Below are positions 52,435-62,175 of a stretch of 64,000 bases of DNA, piece after piece. The notes beneath the pieces were generated by a model. That model made no database searches, was not told the origin of the DNA, and saw nothing but the letters and a program-made list of their open reading frames with translations. The first letter of the stretch is position 1; each line of letters starts with the position of its first letter. The DNA is from Pseudomonas parafulva (GTDB lineage: Bacteria > Pseudomonadota > Gammaproteobacteria > Pseudomonadales > Pseudomonadaceae): contig NZ_CP009747.1 of the NCBI RefSeq assembly GCF_000800255.1, forward strand, positions 2,666,001 to 2,730,000, read 5' to 3'. Position numbers and translations under genes: made by a program.

Positions 52435-53391
52435 ATGCGCTTCGTCGCCCTGTTCCTGCTGTTCTGCACCGGCCTGGCCCAGGCCAGCGCCGCCACCGTC
52501 ATCAAACGCCCCATCGACCTGGACACCGGCACTGGCGTGCTGCATGGCAGCCTGCTGCTGCCCCAGCAGGACACGCCCGTGCCGGTGGCCTTGATCATTT
52601 CCGGATCCGGTCCCACCGACCGCGACGGCAACAACCCCGCCTCGGGACGCATCGACAACCTCAAGCGCTTGGCGCAACTGCTCGCCAGCCAAGGCATCGC
52701 CAGCGTGCGCTACGACAAACGCGGCGTCGCGACCAGCCGCCCTGCCGCGCCGGACGAGCGCGACCTGAGCGTGGAGGGCTATGTCGCCGACGTGGTGGCT
52801 TGGGCGCATCTGCTGCAGTCCGACCCGCGCTTCGGGCCGCTGATTCTGATTGGCCATAGCGAAGGCGCGCTGATCGCCAGCCTCGCCGCGCCACAAGCCG
52901 ATGCCCGCGCCGTGATCACCCTGGCCGGCAGCGGACGCCCCATCGCCGACGTGTTGCGCGAGCAGCTCGCCCAGCGCCTGTCACCGGCGCAACTGGCCCG
53001 CGGCAATCGCCTGCTCGATCGCCTGCAGGCCGGGCAGACCAGCCTGGACGTGCCGGCGCCTTTGCGCGAAGTGTTCCGCCCGACGGTGCAACCCTACTTG
53101 ATCTCGTTGTTCCGCCAGGATCCCGCCCAAGCGTTCGCTCAGTTGCAGGTGCCGGCGCTGATCGTGCAGGGGCGTAACGACGTGCAGGTCGAGGTCGAAG
53201 ACGCCGAACGCCTCAAGGCGGCGAAACCCGATGCGCAACTGGTATTGATCGACGGCATGAACCACATGCTGCGCATCAGTCCCAAGGCCATGAGCGCGCA
53301 GCGCGACAGCTACAGCAACCCTGACCTGCCCCTGGCCCGCGAGCTGGGCGAACGCATCGTCGCGTTCATCAAGCAATTGCAGTCGGCCTGA
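52435..53391 (+). CDS. Exported alpha/beta hydrolase
   Basis: 318 residues. Signal peptide (MRFVALFLLFCTGLAQASA). Alpha/beta-hydrolase core: ALIISGSGPTDRDGNNPASG oxyanion region, nucleophile elbow GHSEGAL (Ser about residue 144), and acid/His in the C-terminal QGRNDVQVEVEDAERL and LIDGMNHMLR. It matches the periplasmic COG1073-type hydrolases of unknown ester substrate. Confidence 0.85.
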   Translation: MRFVALFLLFCTGLAQASAATVIKRPIDLDTGTGVLHGSLLLPQQDTPVPVALIISGSGPTDRDGNNPASGRIDNLKRLAQLLASQGIASVRYDKRGVATSRPAAPDERDLSVEGYVADVVAWAHLLQSDPRFGPLILIGHSEGALIASLAAPQADARAVITLAGSGRPIADVLREQLAQRLSPAQLARGNRLLDRLQAGQTSLDVPAPLREVFRPTVQPYLISLFRQDPAQAFAQLQVPALIVQGRNDVQVEVEDAERLKAAKPDAQLVLIDGMNHMLRISPKAMSAQRDSYSNPDLPLARELGERIVAFIKQLQSA

Positions 53392-53502
53392 TCGACACCC
53401 TCCTCAGGTCTTGCCCCGCCCTGCCGATAACGCAGGGCAACAGGCGGTGAAACCGGGCCAGGCGCTTGGCTGTCACCGACCCACGCAATCGAGGATGGCC
53501 TG

Positions 53503-54285
53503 ATGACCGATACTCCCGCCACCGAGGCGACCGAACAACAACCGCCCGAAAGCCCCCCGCTGCCCTGGGCGGACCTGACCGCCGAGCACTTCCAGTTGCT
53601 GCGCCTGGCGCCGCTGCCCACCGACCGCAGCACCGGCGCGCGACCGCTGCGCTTCGTCCAACTGGGCTATGCCGAACGGCATGACAAGGCCAACAGCCTG
53701 TTGCGCCTGGAAATTCTGCTGCCCGCACAGAAGGTGCGCAAGGAACAGAATCGACTGGACGTGCGCGTCGACCATGAGCAGCACCTGGTGCGCATCGGCG
53801 ATCCGGCCGGCCTGCAACTCGAGCCGCTCAATCGTGGTCTGGGCCGGTACTTGCTGACCCAGGCCGTGCAGTGGCTGCAACGCAAGTGGTCGCACTATCG
53901 CGTCGAAGGCATGGCATTGCCGAACAAGGATGCCCTCAACGAGGACACCCGCTTGCGTCGCGACCATGTGTTGCGCAGCGTTGGCATCGAGGTGGAATAC
54001 GCCGATGGCCAGACGCTCAAGGCGCGTACCGTGGAAACGTCCGTGGGCCAGCTCAAGGGCGGCTGGAGCAACGACAAGCTGCAGCGCGTCGACATGCTCG
54101 AGGCTGCGACGCTGCTGCAGCAGGCCGATCAGAAACTGCATGAGAAAGACGTGCAACTGCGCGAGCGTGACGAGCGTGTGGCCAAGTATCGCCGCGAGGA
54201 CAGCGGGCTGCGCTTCACCATTACCTGCCTGGTGGCCTTTGCAGTCTTTCAGGCAGGCCTGCTGATCTGGATCGCCACACGCTGA
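53503..54285 (+). CDS. Hypothetical C-terminally membrane-anchored protein
   Basis: 260 residues, GAGGA upstream. A Pro/Glu-rich N-terminus is followed by a globular alpha/beta domain (about 25-180; YLLTQAVQWLQRKWSHYRVE). A helical coiled coil (about 190-235; QQADQKLHEKDVQLRERDER) precedes one C-terminal TM helix (FTITCLVAFAVFQAGLLIWI). It is a tail-anchored topology with the bulk in the cytoplasm. No known domain was recognised. A perfect 11-bp hairpin separates it from prmB. Confidence 0.75.
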   Translation: MTDTPATEATEQQPPESPPLPWADLTAEHFQLLRLAPLPTDRSTGARPLRFVQLGYAERHDKANSLLRLEILLPAQKVRKEQNRLDVRVDHEQHLVRIGDPAGLQLEPLNRGLGRYLLTQAVQWLQRKWSHYRVEGMALPNKDALNEDTRLRRDHVLRSVGIEVEYADGQTLKARTVETSVGQLKGGWSNDKLQRVDMLEAATLLQQADQKLHEKDVQLRERDERVAKYRREDSGLRFTITCLVAFAVFQAGLLIWIATR

Positions 54286-54289
54286 ATGT

Positions 54290-54316
54290 GCCTGGCGGGC
54301 CACACGCCCGCCAGGC
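54290..54316. terminator. Hairpin between convergent genes, candidate terminator
   Basis: GCCTGGCGGGC-CACAC-GCCCGCCAGGC, a perfect 11-bp stem with 5-nt loop between the tail-anchored gene and prmB. No U tract on either side. Confidence 0.6.
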
Positions 54317-54322
54317 CTGGTC

Positions 54323-55231
54323 CTAGACCCGCGAGACGAACAGTTCCTGATGGTTGCGGCACTGCTGCGCCGTGAGCATGAACACGCCATGGCCACCACG
54401 CTCGAAGTCCAGCCAGGTGAAATCCACTTCCGGGTACAGGGTTTCGACATGCACCTGGCTGTTGCCCACTTCGACGATCAGCAAGCCCTTTTCCGTCAGG
54501 TGATCGGCCGCCTCGGCGAGCATGCGCCGTACCAGGTCCAGCCCATCGTTGCCGCACGCCAGGCCCAACTCCGGTTCGTGCTGGTATTCGGCGGGCATGT
54601 CGGCGAAATCCTCGGCATCCACATACGGCGGATTGGACAGGATCAGGTCGAAGCGCTGTCCCGGCAGGGCGGCGAAGCCATCGCCCTGCACCGTGAAGAC
54701 GCGCTGCTCCAGGCCATGACGCTCGATATTGCGGTTGGCCACTTCCAGGGCGTCGAACGACAGGTCGGCCAGTACCACCTCGGCGTCCTGGAAGACGTCA
54801 GCCGCGACGATGCCGATGCAGCCGGACCCCGTGCACAGGTCGAGAATGCGCGCCGGCTCACTGGCCAGCCAGGGCTCGAAGCGCTTCTCGATCAGTTCGC
54901 CAATCGGTGAGCGCGGCACCAGTACGCGTTCGTCGACGATGAACGACATGCCGCAGAACCAGGCTTCGCCCAGCAGGTATGCGGTGGGCACACGTTCTTC
55001 GATGCGGCGCTTGAGCAGGTGCTGCAGACGCACGCGCTCGTCATCTTCCAACTGGCAGTCCAGGTAGCTGTCAGCCATCTGCCAGGGCAGATGCACGGCC
55101 CCCAGCACCAGCAGGCGGGCCTCGTCCCAGGCGTTGTCGGCACCATGGCCGAAGAACAGCTCATGCTCATGGAAACGGCTGACAGCCCAGCGAATATGGT
55201 CGCGCAGGGTGCGCAGGCGGGAAGTGATCAC
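54323..55231 (-). CDS. prmB: 50S ribosomal protein L3 N(5)-glutamine methyltransferase PrmB
   Basis: 302 residues from GTG 55231 (AAGGAG upstream). An N-terminal helical domain is followed by a SAM-dependent Rossmann domain with [19 protein letters not shown] and the N-methyltransferase motif [11 protein letters not shown]. It methylates Gln150 of L3. It is distinguished from PrmC by its N-terminal region ([20 protein letters not shown]). Confidence 0.94.
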   Translation of the reverse strand: MITSRLRTLRDHIRWAVSRFHEHELFFGHGADNAWDEARLLVLGAVHLPWQMADSYLDCQLEDDERVRLQHLLKRRIEERVPTAYLLGEAWFCGMSFIVDERVLVPRSPIGELIEKRFEPWLASEPARILDLCTGSGCIGIVAADVFQDAEVVLADLSFDALEVANRNIERHGLEQRVFTVQGDGFAALPGQRFDLILSNPPYVDAEDFADMPAEYQHEPELGLACGNDGLDLVRRMLAEAADHLTEKGLLIVEVGNSQVHVETLYPEVDFTWLDFERGGHGVFMLTAQQCRNHQELFVSRV

Positions 55232-55408
55232 AAAGTACTCCTTTTCAGACTGGGCAAAAGTCTACCAGCCCACTGGCTGAAATGTTCCATCGCCCGCCGC
55301 TCAGGTAGCCACAGGCCAGTAACGGCGCCGTCTGCGTTGTCAACCATTCACATTGGCGCCTGGGCAAGTGACAATAGCGCGATGTAAGCCCTTCCCGAGG
55401 AGCCCTCG

Positions 55409-55999
55409 ATGTCCGTTCCAACCACGATGTTCCGCCTCACCGGTCGCGACTACCCGCCGGCCCGGTTGAGCCAAGCCAGCCTGATCGTCATCGACGCGCA
55501 GAAGGAGTACCTCAGCGGTCCGCTGGCACTCTCGGGCATGGACGAGGCCGTGGCGAACATTGCCCGGTTGCTCGACGCGGCCCGCAAGGCCGGTCGCCCG
55601 ATCATTCATGTCCGCCACCTCGGTACGGTGGGCGGACGCTTCGACCCACAGGGCCCTGCCGGGGAGTTCATCCCGGGCCTGGAGCCACAGGGTGACGAAG
55701 TGGTCATCGAAAAGCGCATGCCCAATGCCTTCAAGAACACCATCCTGCACGAAACCTTGCAGCGGCTCGGCCACCTGGACCTGATCGTCTGCGGCTTCAT
55801 GAGCCACTCCAGCGTCAGCACCACCGTGCGCCGCGCCAAGGACTACGGCTACCGCTGCACGCTGGTCGAAGACGCCTCCGCCACCCGCGACCTGGCGTTC
55901 AAGGACACGGTCATCCCGGCCGCGCAGATTCACCGCAGCGAGATGGCAGTCATGGCCGACAACTTCGCCTGCGTAGCGCCCACCGACAGCCTGATCTGA
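55409..55999 (+). CDS. Isochorismatase-like (cysteine hydrolase superfamily) protein lacking the nucleophile Cys
   Basis: 196 residues, GAGGAG upstream. Isochorismatase fold with the Asp of the triad in LIVIDAQKEYL and a cis-peptide region LIVCGFMSHSSVSTTVRRAK. In cysteine hydrolases the second Ser of SHSSV is the nucleophile Cys. Here it is Ser, as in some true isochorismatases that lack the Cys. The remainder (LVEDASATRDLAFKDTVIPA) is typical. The substrate is unknown. No operon partner is obvious; the following gene starts 80 bp away. Confidence 0.82.
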   Translation: MSVPTTMFRLTGRDYPPARLSQASLIVIDAQKEYLSGPLALSGMDEAVANIARLLDAARKAGRPIIHVRHLGTVGGRFDPQGPAGEFIPGLEPQGDEVVIEKRMPNAFKNTILHETLQRLGHLDLIVCGFMSHSSVSTTVRRAKDYGYRCTLVEDASATRDLAFKDTVIPAAQIHRSEMAVMADNFACVAPTDSLI

Positions 56000-56078
56000 T
56001 CGCCCCAGCGCCCGGCCGTCGGGCGGAACCGCACGGGTCGGCGCAGGTCGAATTCCGATACCGAGAGAGGAATACGGA

Positions 56079-56399
56079 ATGAAGCTCAAAGGCAGTTTCG
56101 ATGCCAAACGCCTGCGCCCACACCAAGCGGGCAACTGGGGCGTGCGCCTGGCGGCTGCACTGTCGGCGCTGCTGGCCACAGTGGGCATTCTTCTGGCCAT
56201 GGCGGGCATTGCGGGCCTGCTGGGCAACTACGAAGCCCTGGCCGAGTTGAACGCCAATCACAGCCTCGCGGCGATTCTCGTCGCGCTCGGCCTGCTGCTG
56301 CTCTACCTGGGTGTGCGCTTCTGGCGCCTGAGCCGCATTCGCCTGCGCCGCAGTCGCGATCTCAACCTGTCGCCGCACCTGATGAAGAAACACGACTGA
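56079..56399 (+). CDS. Hypothetical small inner-membrane protein
   Basis: 106 residues, GAGAGGAAT upstream. Basic N-terminus (MKLKGSFDAKRLRPHQAGNW), two TM helices (about 25-50 and 62-85; ILVALGLLLLYLGVRFWRLS), and an Arg-rich cytoplasmic tail (RLRRSRDLNLSPHLMKKHD). No named domain. It probably stands alone, with the Smr gene following after 88 bp. Confidence 0.7.
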   Translation: MKLKGSFDAKRLRPHQAGNWGVRLAAALSALLATVGILLAMAGIAGLLGNYEALAELNANHSLAAILVALGLLLLYLGVRFWRLSRIRLRRSRDLNLSPHLMKKHD

Positions 56400-56487
56400 A
56401 GCCCCCACACGCCGAGGCGTGCGCTGGCGCGTCTGCTGACGACCCAGCGCCGATCGCGTAGACTACGCCGCCCACGTGGAGGCTCCC

Positions 56488-57048
56488 ATGCAAGACGACG
56501 ACTTTTCCCTCTTCCGCAGCGAAGTGCGCGGCGTCAAGCCCATCGCTCATGACCGTGCCGAAGTGGGCAAGCCCAAGGCTGACCGCACGCAACTGGCCGG
56601 CCTGCGTCAGGCCGCCAGCGTGCGCACCGGCCAAGCGCTGGTGGTCGACGGTCTGTCGGACCAGTTCGTCATCGACGTGGGTGCTGAAGACGAGCTCATG
56701 TGGCGCCGTGACGGCGTTCAGGAAAGCCAGATCCGCAAGCTCAAGCTTGGCCAGATCGCCTTCGAAGGCAGCCTCGACCTGCATGGCATGACCGTCGAGC
56801 GCGCCCGCGAGACGCTGTGGGCCTTCATCGCCGAAGCCACCCGCCTGGAAGTACGCTGTGTGCGGGTCACCCACGGCAAGGCGGCCCGCCTGGATGGCAA
56901 GCGGCCGATGATCAAGAGCCACGTCAACACCTGGTTGCGCCAGCACCCGCAGGTGCTTGGATTCGCGTCGTGCCAGGCCCGCCATGGTGGCACGGGTGCG
57001 CTCTACGTGATGCTCAAGCGGACCATGCTCGAAGGCCGCGACGAGTAA
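56488..57048 (+). CDS. Smr-domain protein (SmrA/YdaL-like)
   Basis: 186 residues from ATG 56488 with GGAGG upstream. The C-terminal Smr (MutS2-like) nuclease domain (about 92-180) has [20 protein letters not shown] and [20 protein letters not shown], i.e. the LDxHG and HGK-type motifs. The N-terminal region is the linker seen in small bacterial Smr proteins. A DNA/RNA endonuclease activity is inferred from the family. Confidence 0.9.
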   Translation: MQDDDFSLFRSEVRGVKPIAHDRAEVGKPKADRTQLAGLRQAASVRTGQALVVDGLSDQFVIDVGAEDELMWRRDGVQESQIRKLKLGQIAFEGSLDLHGMTVERARETLWAFIAEATRLEVRCVRVTHGKAARLDGKRPMIKSHVNTWLRQHPQVLGFASCQARHGGTGALYVMLKRTMLEGRDE

Positions 57049-57115
57049 TCGCGCTTGCAGCGCCGCGTGCGCCGCCGTACCCTTCGTTTTTGCGTTTTTT
57101 CCCACAGGTAGATCC

Positions 57116-57661
57116 ATGTCCCTGGAACAGAACTACACCGAGATCCTCAGCCAGATTGGCGAGGACGTCTCCCGCGAGGGCCTGCTCGACACGCCCAAGC
57201 GGGCCGCGAAGGCCATGAAGTACCTTTGCCGCGGTTATGAGCAAACCTTGGAAGAAGTCACCAACGGCGCGTTGTTCACTTCCGACAACAGCGAAATGGT
57301 GCTGGTCCGCGATATCGAGCTGTATTCGATGTGCGAGCACCACATGCTGCCGTTCATCGGCAAGGCCCATGTGGCCTATCTGCCCAAGGGCAAGGTGCTG
57401 GGACTGTCCAAGGTGGCACGGATCGTCGACATGTACGCACGTCGCCTGCAGATCCAGGAGAACCTCAGCCGTCAGATCGCCGAGGCCATCTCGCAGGTCA
57501 CTGGCGCAGCCGGTGTGGCCGTGGTCATCGAGGCCAAGCACATGTGCATGATGATGCGCGGTGTGGAAAAGCAGAATTCCAGCATGATCACCTCGGTGAT
57601 GCTTGGTGAATTCCGTGCCAATGCCGCCACCCGCAGTGAATTCCTCAGCCTGATCAAGTGA
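57116..57661 (+). CDS. folE: GTP cyclohydrolase I
   Basis: 181 residues. Zinc-site motifs [20 protein letters not shown] (Cys and two His) and [14 protein letters not shown] are complete. It makes 7,8-dihydroneopterin triphosphate from GTP, the first step to folate and to the pterin cofactor used by PhhA. Pseudomonads can carry several folE genes, and this one is a 20-kDa FolE1-type protein. A strong terminator follows. Confidence 0.97.
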   Translation: MSLEQNYTEILSQIGEDVSREGLLDTPKRAAKAMKYLCRGYEQTLEEVTNGALFTSDNSEMVLVRDIELYSMCEHHMLPFIGKAHVAYLPKGKVLGLSKVARIVDMYARRLQIQENLSRQIAEAISQVTGAAGVAVVIEAKHMCMMMRGVEKQNSSMITSVMLGEFRANAATRSEFLSLIK

Positions 57662-57676
57662 TCGGCGTCGACCTCA

Positions 57677-57703
57677 AGCCGGCCCCTCGGGTCGGCTTTT
57701 TAT
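57677..57703 (+). terminator. Intrinsic terminator of folE
   Basis: AGCCGGCCC-CTC-GGGTCGGCT stem (one G-U pair) followed by TTTTTATT, 16 bp after the folE stop codon. Confidence 0.92.
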
Positions 57704-57737
57704 TTGGCCTTCGTGCCCCCAAGCTCAGGAGTAGCCC

Positions 57738-58109
57738 ATGATCGTCAAAGCTCTGCGGGTCGGCCTCGGCCAGCTCATCGTGTTCGGCGACTGGATCAGC
57801 CGCCCGGCCAAGCGCAAGCGTGACGCCGCCGCCCAGGCCCAGGTCGAGCAGCAGGCCAAAGGGCTGGCGCTGTACCAGTTCCATGCCTGCCCGTTCTGCG
57901 TCAAGACCCGCCGCGCCCTGCACCGGCTCAACGTGCCGGTGGCACTGCGCGATGCGAAGAACGACCCGCAGCACCGTCAAGCACTGCAAGACGGCGGCGG
58001 GCGGGTGAAAGTGCCGTGCCTGCGTATCGAGGAAGACGGCAAGACCACCTGGATGTACGAGTCCAACGACATCATCGCCTACTTGGACAAGCGCTTCGGC
58101 TCGATCTGA
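57738..58109 (+). CDS. Glutaredoxin/GST-N-terminal-like thioredoxin-fold protein
   Basis: 123 residues, CAGGAG upstream. After a basic N-terminal stretch (about 35 residues) comes a thioredoxin fold with the redox motif FHACPFCVKTRRALHRL (CPFC). A cis-Pro segment VKVPCLRIEEDGKTTWMYES and a C-terminal DIIAYLDKRFGSI follow. It is probably a glutathione-dependent oxidoreductase in the cytoplasm. It is convergent with the GST gene, whose stop codon lies 1 bp away. Confidence 0.87.
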   Translation: MIVKALRVGLGQLIVFGDWISRPAKRKRDAAAQAQVEQQAKGLALYQFHACPFCVKTRRALHRLNVPVALRDAKNDPQHRQALQDGGGRVKVPCLRIEEDGKTTWMYESNDIIAYLDKRFGSI

Positions 58110-58110
58110 G

Positions 58111-58713
58111 TCAGCCCACCATCGGCACGTGCCGGGGATGACTGGCGACCCGCTCCAGCCAGGCGCGCACGGCGGGATACTCGGCCAGATCGAAGCCGCC
58201 CTGGTGGGCCACATGGGTATAGGCATAGAGCGCGACATCGGCGATCGAGTACTGCTCGCCCACCAGGTACGGCGTCATGTGCAACTGCCGTTCCATGACC
58301 CTCAGCGCCTTGTAGCCGCCCTTGTGCAGCTTGCGGTATTCCTCCAGGCGCTCCTGCGGCAGCCCCAGGTAGAACTGGATGAAGCGCGCTACCGCGATGT
58401 AGGGCTCATGGCTGTACTGCTCGAAAAACTGCCATTGCAGCACCTGGGTACGCAAACGCGGCTCGGTGGGCAGAAACTCGCTGCCATCGGCGAGAAAATT
58501 GAGAATGGCGTTGGATTCCCACAGGCAGGTACCGTCTTCGAGCTCCAGCACGGGAACCTTGCCGTTGGGATTGCGCGCGAGAAATTCCGGTGTTTCGGTT
58601 TCGCCCTTGAGAATGTCCACCGGGTGCCACTCACACGGCCGTCCCAGCAGACTGAGCATCAACTTGACCTTGTAGCAGTTGCCTGACTGATAGTCCCCAT
58701 ACACCTTGTACAT
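58111..58713 (-). CDS. Glutathione S-transferase family protein
   Basis: 200 residues from ATG 58713 (GGAGG upstream). N-terminal thioredoxin-like domain (about 1-78) with SGNCYKVKLMLSLLGRPCEW and the glutathione-binding NGKVPVLELEDGTCLWESNA (cis-Pro plus ES). C-terminal helical domain has YSIADVALYAYTHVAHQGGF, the N-capping motif. It resembles beta/theta-like bacterial GSTs. The substrate is not known. Confidence 0.92.
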   Translation of the reverse strand: MYKVYGDYQSGNCYKVKLMLSLLGRPCEWHPVDILKGETETPEFLARNPNGKVPVLELEDGTCLWESNAILNFLADGSEFLPTEPRLRTQVLQWQFFEQYSHEPYIAVARFIQFYLGLPQERLEEYRKLHKGGYKALRVMERQLHMTPYLVGEQYSIADVALYAYTHVAHQGGFDLAEYPAVRAWLERVASHPRHVPMVG

Positions 58714-58855
58714 CGCCCCTCCCCTCCTGCGCAGCTGCAAGTCAGCGCTCCATAGTTGAGGACTGTACGGCTAAATGCAATGGTCGCTGTATGGCGCGCG
58801 GCAGGTCGCTGCGCGTTAGTCTGCGCGAAATGCCCCATTGCACAAGGAATGCACC

Positions 58856-60049
58856 GTGACCGACGCCACTTCCACGCCCCTGCGTCCACTGGCCGACAGC
58901 TCGCCGTCGGCCGTGGTGGCCGGCTTCATCGCCATGCTCACCGGCTACACCAGTTCGCTGGTGCTGATGTTCCAGGCCGGCCAGGCCGCCGGCCTGAGCA
59001 ATGCGCAGATCTCCTCCTGGATCTGGGCGCTGTCGATCGGCATGGCGGTGTGCAGCATCGGCCTGTCGCTGCGCTATCGCACGCCGATCACCGTGGCCTG
59101 GTCGACACCGGGCGCGGCGCTGCTGATTACCAGCCTGGGTGGGGTCAATTACGCCGAGGCCATCGGTGCCTACGTCACCTGCGCCGCGCTGGTGGTGATC
59201 TGCGGAATGACCGGCAGCTTCGAGCGCCTGGTTCGCCGCATTCCCGCGTCGATGGCCTCGGCCCTGCTGGCCGGCATCCTGTTCAAGATCGGCAGCGAAA
59301 TCTTCGTCGCTGCGCAACATCGCACCCTGCTGGTGCTGGGCATGTTCTTCAGCTACCTGTTGGTCAAGCGCCTGTCACCGCGCTACTGCGTGCTCGCCGC
59401 CCTGCTGGTCGGCAGCGCATTGTCCGGCGCCTTGGGCTTGCTGGACTTCAGTCACTTCGACTTGCAAGTGGCACGGCCGGTGTGGACCACACCGAGTTTT
59501 TCGCTGGCGGCGACCATCAGCATCGCCATCCCGCTGTTCGTGGTGGCGATGACTTCGCAAAACATGCCCGGTGTGGCCGTGCTGCGCGCCGACGGCTACC
59601 AGGTGCCCGCCTCGCCGCTGATCTCGGCCACCGGCCTGGCCTCGCTGGTGCTGGCCCCCTTCGGCGCCCACGGCGTCAACCTGGCAGCGATCAGCGCCGC
59701 AATCTGCACCGGCCCACACGCCCACGAGGATCCGGCCAAGCGCTACACCGCTGCCGTCTGGTGCGGGATTTTCTACGGTATCGCCGGGGTCTTCGGCGCC
59801 ACACTGGCGGCATTGTTCGCCGCGCTGCCCAGGGAACTGGTGCTGTCGATCGCGGCCCTGGCGCTGTTCGGATCGATCATGAACGGCCTGAGCGTGGCCA
59901 TGAGCGAGGCCCGCGAGCGCGAAGCGGCACTGATCACCTTCATGGTGACGGCCTCGGGGCTGACGCTGTTTTCCATCGGGTCGGCGTTCTGGGGCATCGT
60001 GGCGGGAGTGATCACCTTGATGATTCTGAGTCCGCGCAAGGCCGGATGA
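58856..60049 (+). CDS. BenE-family benzoate/aromatic acid transporter
   Basis: 397 residues from GTG 58856 (AAGGA upstream). It is a 12-TM BenE (benzoate:H+ symporter-like) protein of the NCS2-related fold. Pattern: VVAGFIAMLTGYTSSLVLMF, ITVAWSTPGAALLITSLGGV and IFVAAQHRTLLVLGMFF. No ben or cat catabolic genes are in the window, so the aromatic acid carried is uncertain. The next gene downstream, convergent, is a chemoreceptor. Confidence 0.88.
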   Translation: MTDATSTPLRPLADSSPSAVVAGFIAMLTGYTSSLVLMFQAGQAAGLSNAQISSWIWALSIGMAVCSIGLSLRYRTPITVAWSTPGAALLITSLGGVNYAEAIGAYVTCAALVVICGMTGSFERLVRRIPASMASALLAGILFKIGSEIFVAAQHRTLLVLGMFFSYLLVKRLSPRYCVLAALLVGSALSGALGLLDFSHFDLQVARPVWTTPSFSLAATISIAIPLFVVAMTSQNMPGVAVLRADGYQVPASPLISATGLASLVLAPFGAHGVNLAAISAAICTGPHAHEDPAKRYTAAVWCGIFYGIAGVFGATLAALFAALPRELVLSIAALALFGSIMNGLSVAMSEAREREAALITFMVTASGLTLFSIGSAFWGIVAGVITLMILSPRKAG

Positions 60050-60116
60050 ACATCACGCCGGCGATGGACCCTCCCTGGGATCGCGGGGCGCGACACGAAG
60101 AGACTACTACAGCCTC

Positions 60117-62066
60117 TCAATGCAGCCTGAAGTGCCCCACCATCCCCTTGAGTTCATCGCCCAACTGCGCCAACTCGACGCTCGAGCGCGCCGTGTCCTG
60201 CATGGCCAGCGCCGCCTGATCGGCGCTGCCGCGAATCTGCGTGACGCTGCGGCTGATCTCTTCGGCCACCGAGCTCTGTTGCTCGGCCGCTGCGGCGATC
60301 TGCTGGTTCATCTGCTGAATCAATGACACGGCAGCCGCGATGCTGCCCAGGGCACTTTCGGTGTGCAGCGCATCGGCCACCGCCAGACGCACCAACTCGG
60401 TACTGCCACGGATCTGCGTCACCGACTGCTGCGCGTTGCCGCGCAGGCTCGCCACCAAACGCTCAATTTCCTCGGTCGATTGACGGGTGCGGCGCGCCAA
60501 CGCACGCACTTCGTCGGCGACCACCGCGAAACCGCGACCCTGCTCACCAGCACGCGCTGCTTCGATAGCCGCATTGAGCGCCAGCAGGTTGGTTTGCTCG
60601 GCCACGCTCTTGATCACTTCCAGCACATCGCCAATGGTGTGAATCTCGGCACTCAGGCTGTCGATGCCGGCACTGGCGGTTTCCGCCGCCTGCGCCAGTT
60701 GCTCGATACGCTGCATGCTCTGGCGCACCACCTGCTGACCGGACTCGACCTTGTCATCGGCCTGCTGGGCCGCCTGGGCCGCTTCCTCGGCGTTGCGCGC
60801 CACATCGTGCACCGTAGCCGTCATCTGCTGCATGGCGGTGGCGACCTGCTCGGTTTCCTCTTTCTGACTGCCGACCTCGCGATTGGTCTGCTCGGTCACC
60901 GCTGACAATGCCTGAGCATTACCAGCCAATTGTTCGATGCCCTGCTGCAAACCACTGACGATGCTCGACAGCCCAGCGGCCATCTGCTGCATGGCCAGGG
61001 TCAACTGGCCCACCTCGTCGCGCCCGGCGACCTGCGCATCGACCAACAGATCCCCTGCGGCAATGCGCTGCGCACTGGCGATCACACGTTTGAGCGGCGC
61101 TACCACGGCGCGGGTGATCAGCCAGGCGGCGACGATCCCGACCAGCAAGGCCAATGCCGTGGCCAGCGCGATGGCCAGCGTATTGTGAGTCAGCTCCTGG
61201 CGCATCGCCGCCTGCTGCGCATCGTAAGCCTGGTCGATGCGTGCCGTGACCTGTGCGGCGCTGGCCTGCAACTGCGCCTTGATGTCCTGCTCCTTGCCCA
61301 GTTCGGCCGTGTACTCATCGAGCTTTTCGGAGAACGAGGCGATATGGCCGGCCACCTCACCGAGCAGGCTCTGGTAACTGGTGTCGGCAACCGCTGTCTT
61401 GAGCTCATCGACCAGATTCGCGGCCTCGACGGTCTGCGCGATGCGCCCTTGGTCAATCGACTCATCGCCTTTGCGTGCCTGCTCCAGGCGCACCCGCGCA
61501 GCATCCATGGCCTGCAGCATCAAGCGCGAGACCTGCGCCACTTGGGTGGATTGTTCGAGCATCTCGCTGCCCTGCTGGCCTTGGGATTGCTTGAGGGCAT
61601 CGGCGCCATCGTCGGCCAAGCCCGACTGCAGCACATCGAGGTTACCGGCCACACTGGAGACCGACCACGCAGCGGTGTCCAGCGCCAGCTCCTTGCCCTG
61701 CACCGCCTCGACGAACGCATCGAATGCCTGGCCGTAGGCATGCAGGTCGGCTTCGCTCGCCGCCAATAGGGGAATGCCCCGGATGCGTTCGATCAATGCC
61801 TGCAGGCCGGCGCGCAGTGCCTCGGCTTGCTTGATGTCCGAGCGCAAGGCGAAGGCCTGTTCGTGCTGGCGCAGGCTGAGCAGATTGGCCTTGACCTCGC
61901 CCATCTGGTGCAACGCGTCGAAACGCTGGCCGACCTTGCTCAAGGCCTGGATGCCGATGGCCGCCACGGCCAACGTCAGCAGCAGTACCAGAGCAAAGCC
62001 CAGGCCGAGTTTGCGGGCCATGCCCAGGTTGGCCAGACTACCGCGCTTGGTCGACGTCATCGCCAC
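60117..62066 (-). CDS. Methyl-accepting chemotaxis protein with HBM-type ligand-binding domain
   Basis: 649 residues. TM1 ([20 protein letters not shown]) is followed by a long all-helical periplasmic domain of about 250 residues, the helical bimodular (HBM) layout of McpS-type receptors. Then come TM2 ([20 protein letters not shown]), HAMP (about 310-365) and the cytoplasmic signalling domain. The hairpin tip reads [20 protein letters not shown] and is invariant. HBM receptors in Pseudomonas sense organic acids and C6-ring carboxylates such as quinate or benzoate. The ligand here is inferred only. Confidence 0.92.
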   Translation of the reverse strand: MAMTSTKRGSLANLGMARKLGLGFALVLLLTLAVAAIGIQALSKVGQRFDALHQMGEVKANLLSLRQHEQAFALRSDIKQAEALRAGLQALIERIRGIPLLAASEADLHAYGQAFDAFVEAVQGKELALDTAAWSVSSVAGNLDVLQSGLADDGADALKQSQGQQGSEMLEQSTQVAQVSRLMLQAMDAARVRLEQARKGDESIDQGRIAQTVEAANLVDELKTAVADTSYQSLLGEVAGHIASFSEKLDEYTAELGKEQDIKAQLQASAAQVTARIDQAYDAQQAAMRQELTHNTLAIALATALALLVGIVAAWLITRAVVAPLKRVIASAQRIAAGDLLVDAQVAGRDEVGQLTLAMQQMAAGLSSIVSGLQQGIEQLAGNAQALSAVTEQTNREVGSQKEETEQVATAMQQMTATVHDVARNAEEAAQAAQQADDKVESGQQVVRQSMQRIEQLAQAAETASAGIDSLSAEIHTIGDVLEVIKSVAEQTNLLALNAAIEAARAGEQGRGFAVVADEVRALARRTRQSTEEIERLVASLRGNAQQSVTQIRGSTELVRLAVADALHTESALGSIAAAVSLIQQMNQQIAAAAEQQSSVAEEISRSVTQIRGSADQAALAMQDTARSSVELAQLGDELKGMVGHFRLH

Positions 62067-62175
62067 TCCCCCTCGCCCTTAGGTGTTGCCGAAGGCACAA
62101 GAGTGACAACCGCATGGCTCGGGTCACAAGGCCCTGCGGTCAGAATGGTGTCAAATAGCTATGAACCTGTCGTTT

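Noticed and set aside
56009..56025. CGCCCG-N5-CGGGCG hairpin after the isochorismatase-like gene
   Set aside because: Only 6 bp and no U tract; expected by chance in GC-rich intergenic DNA.
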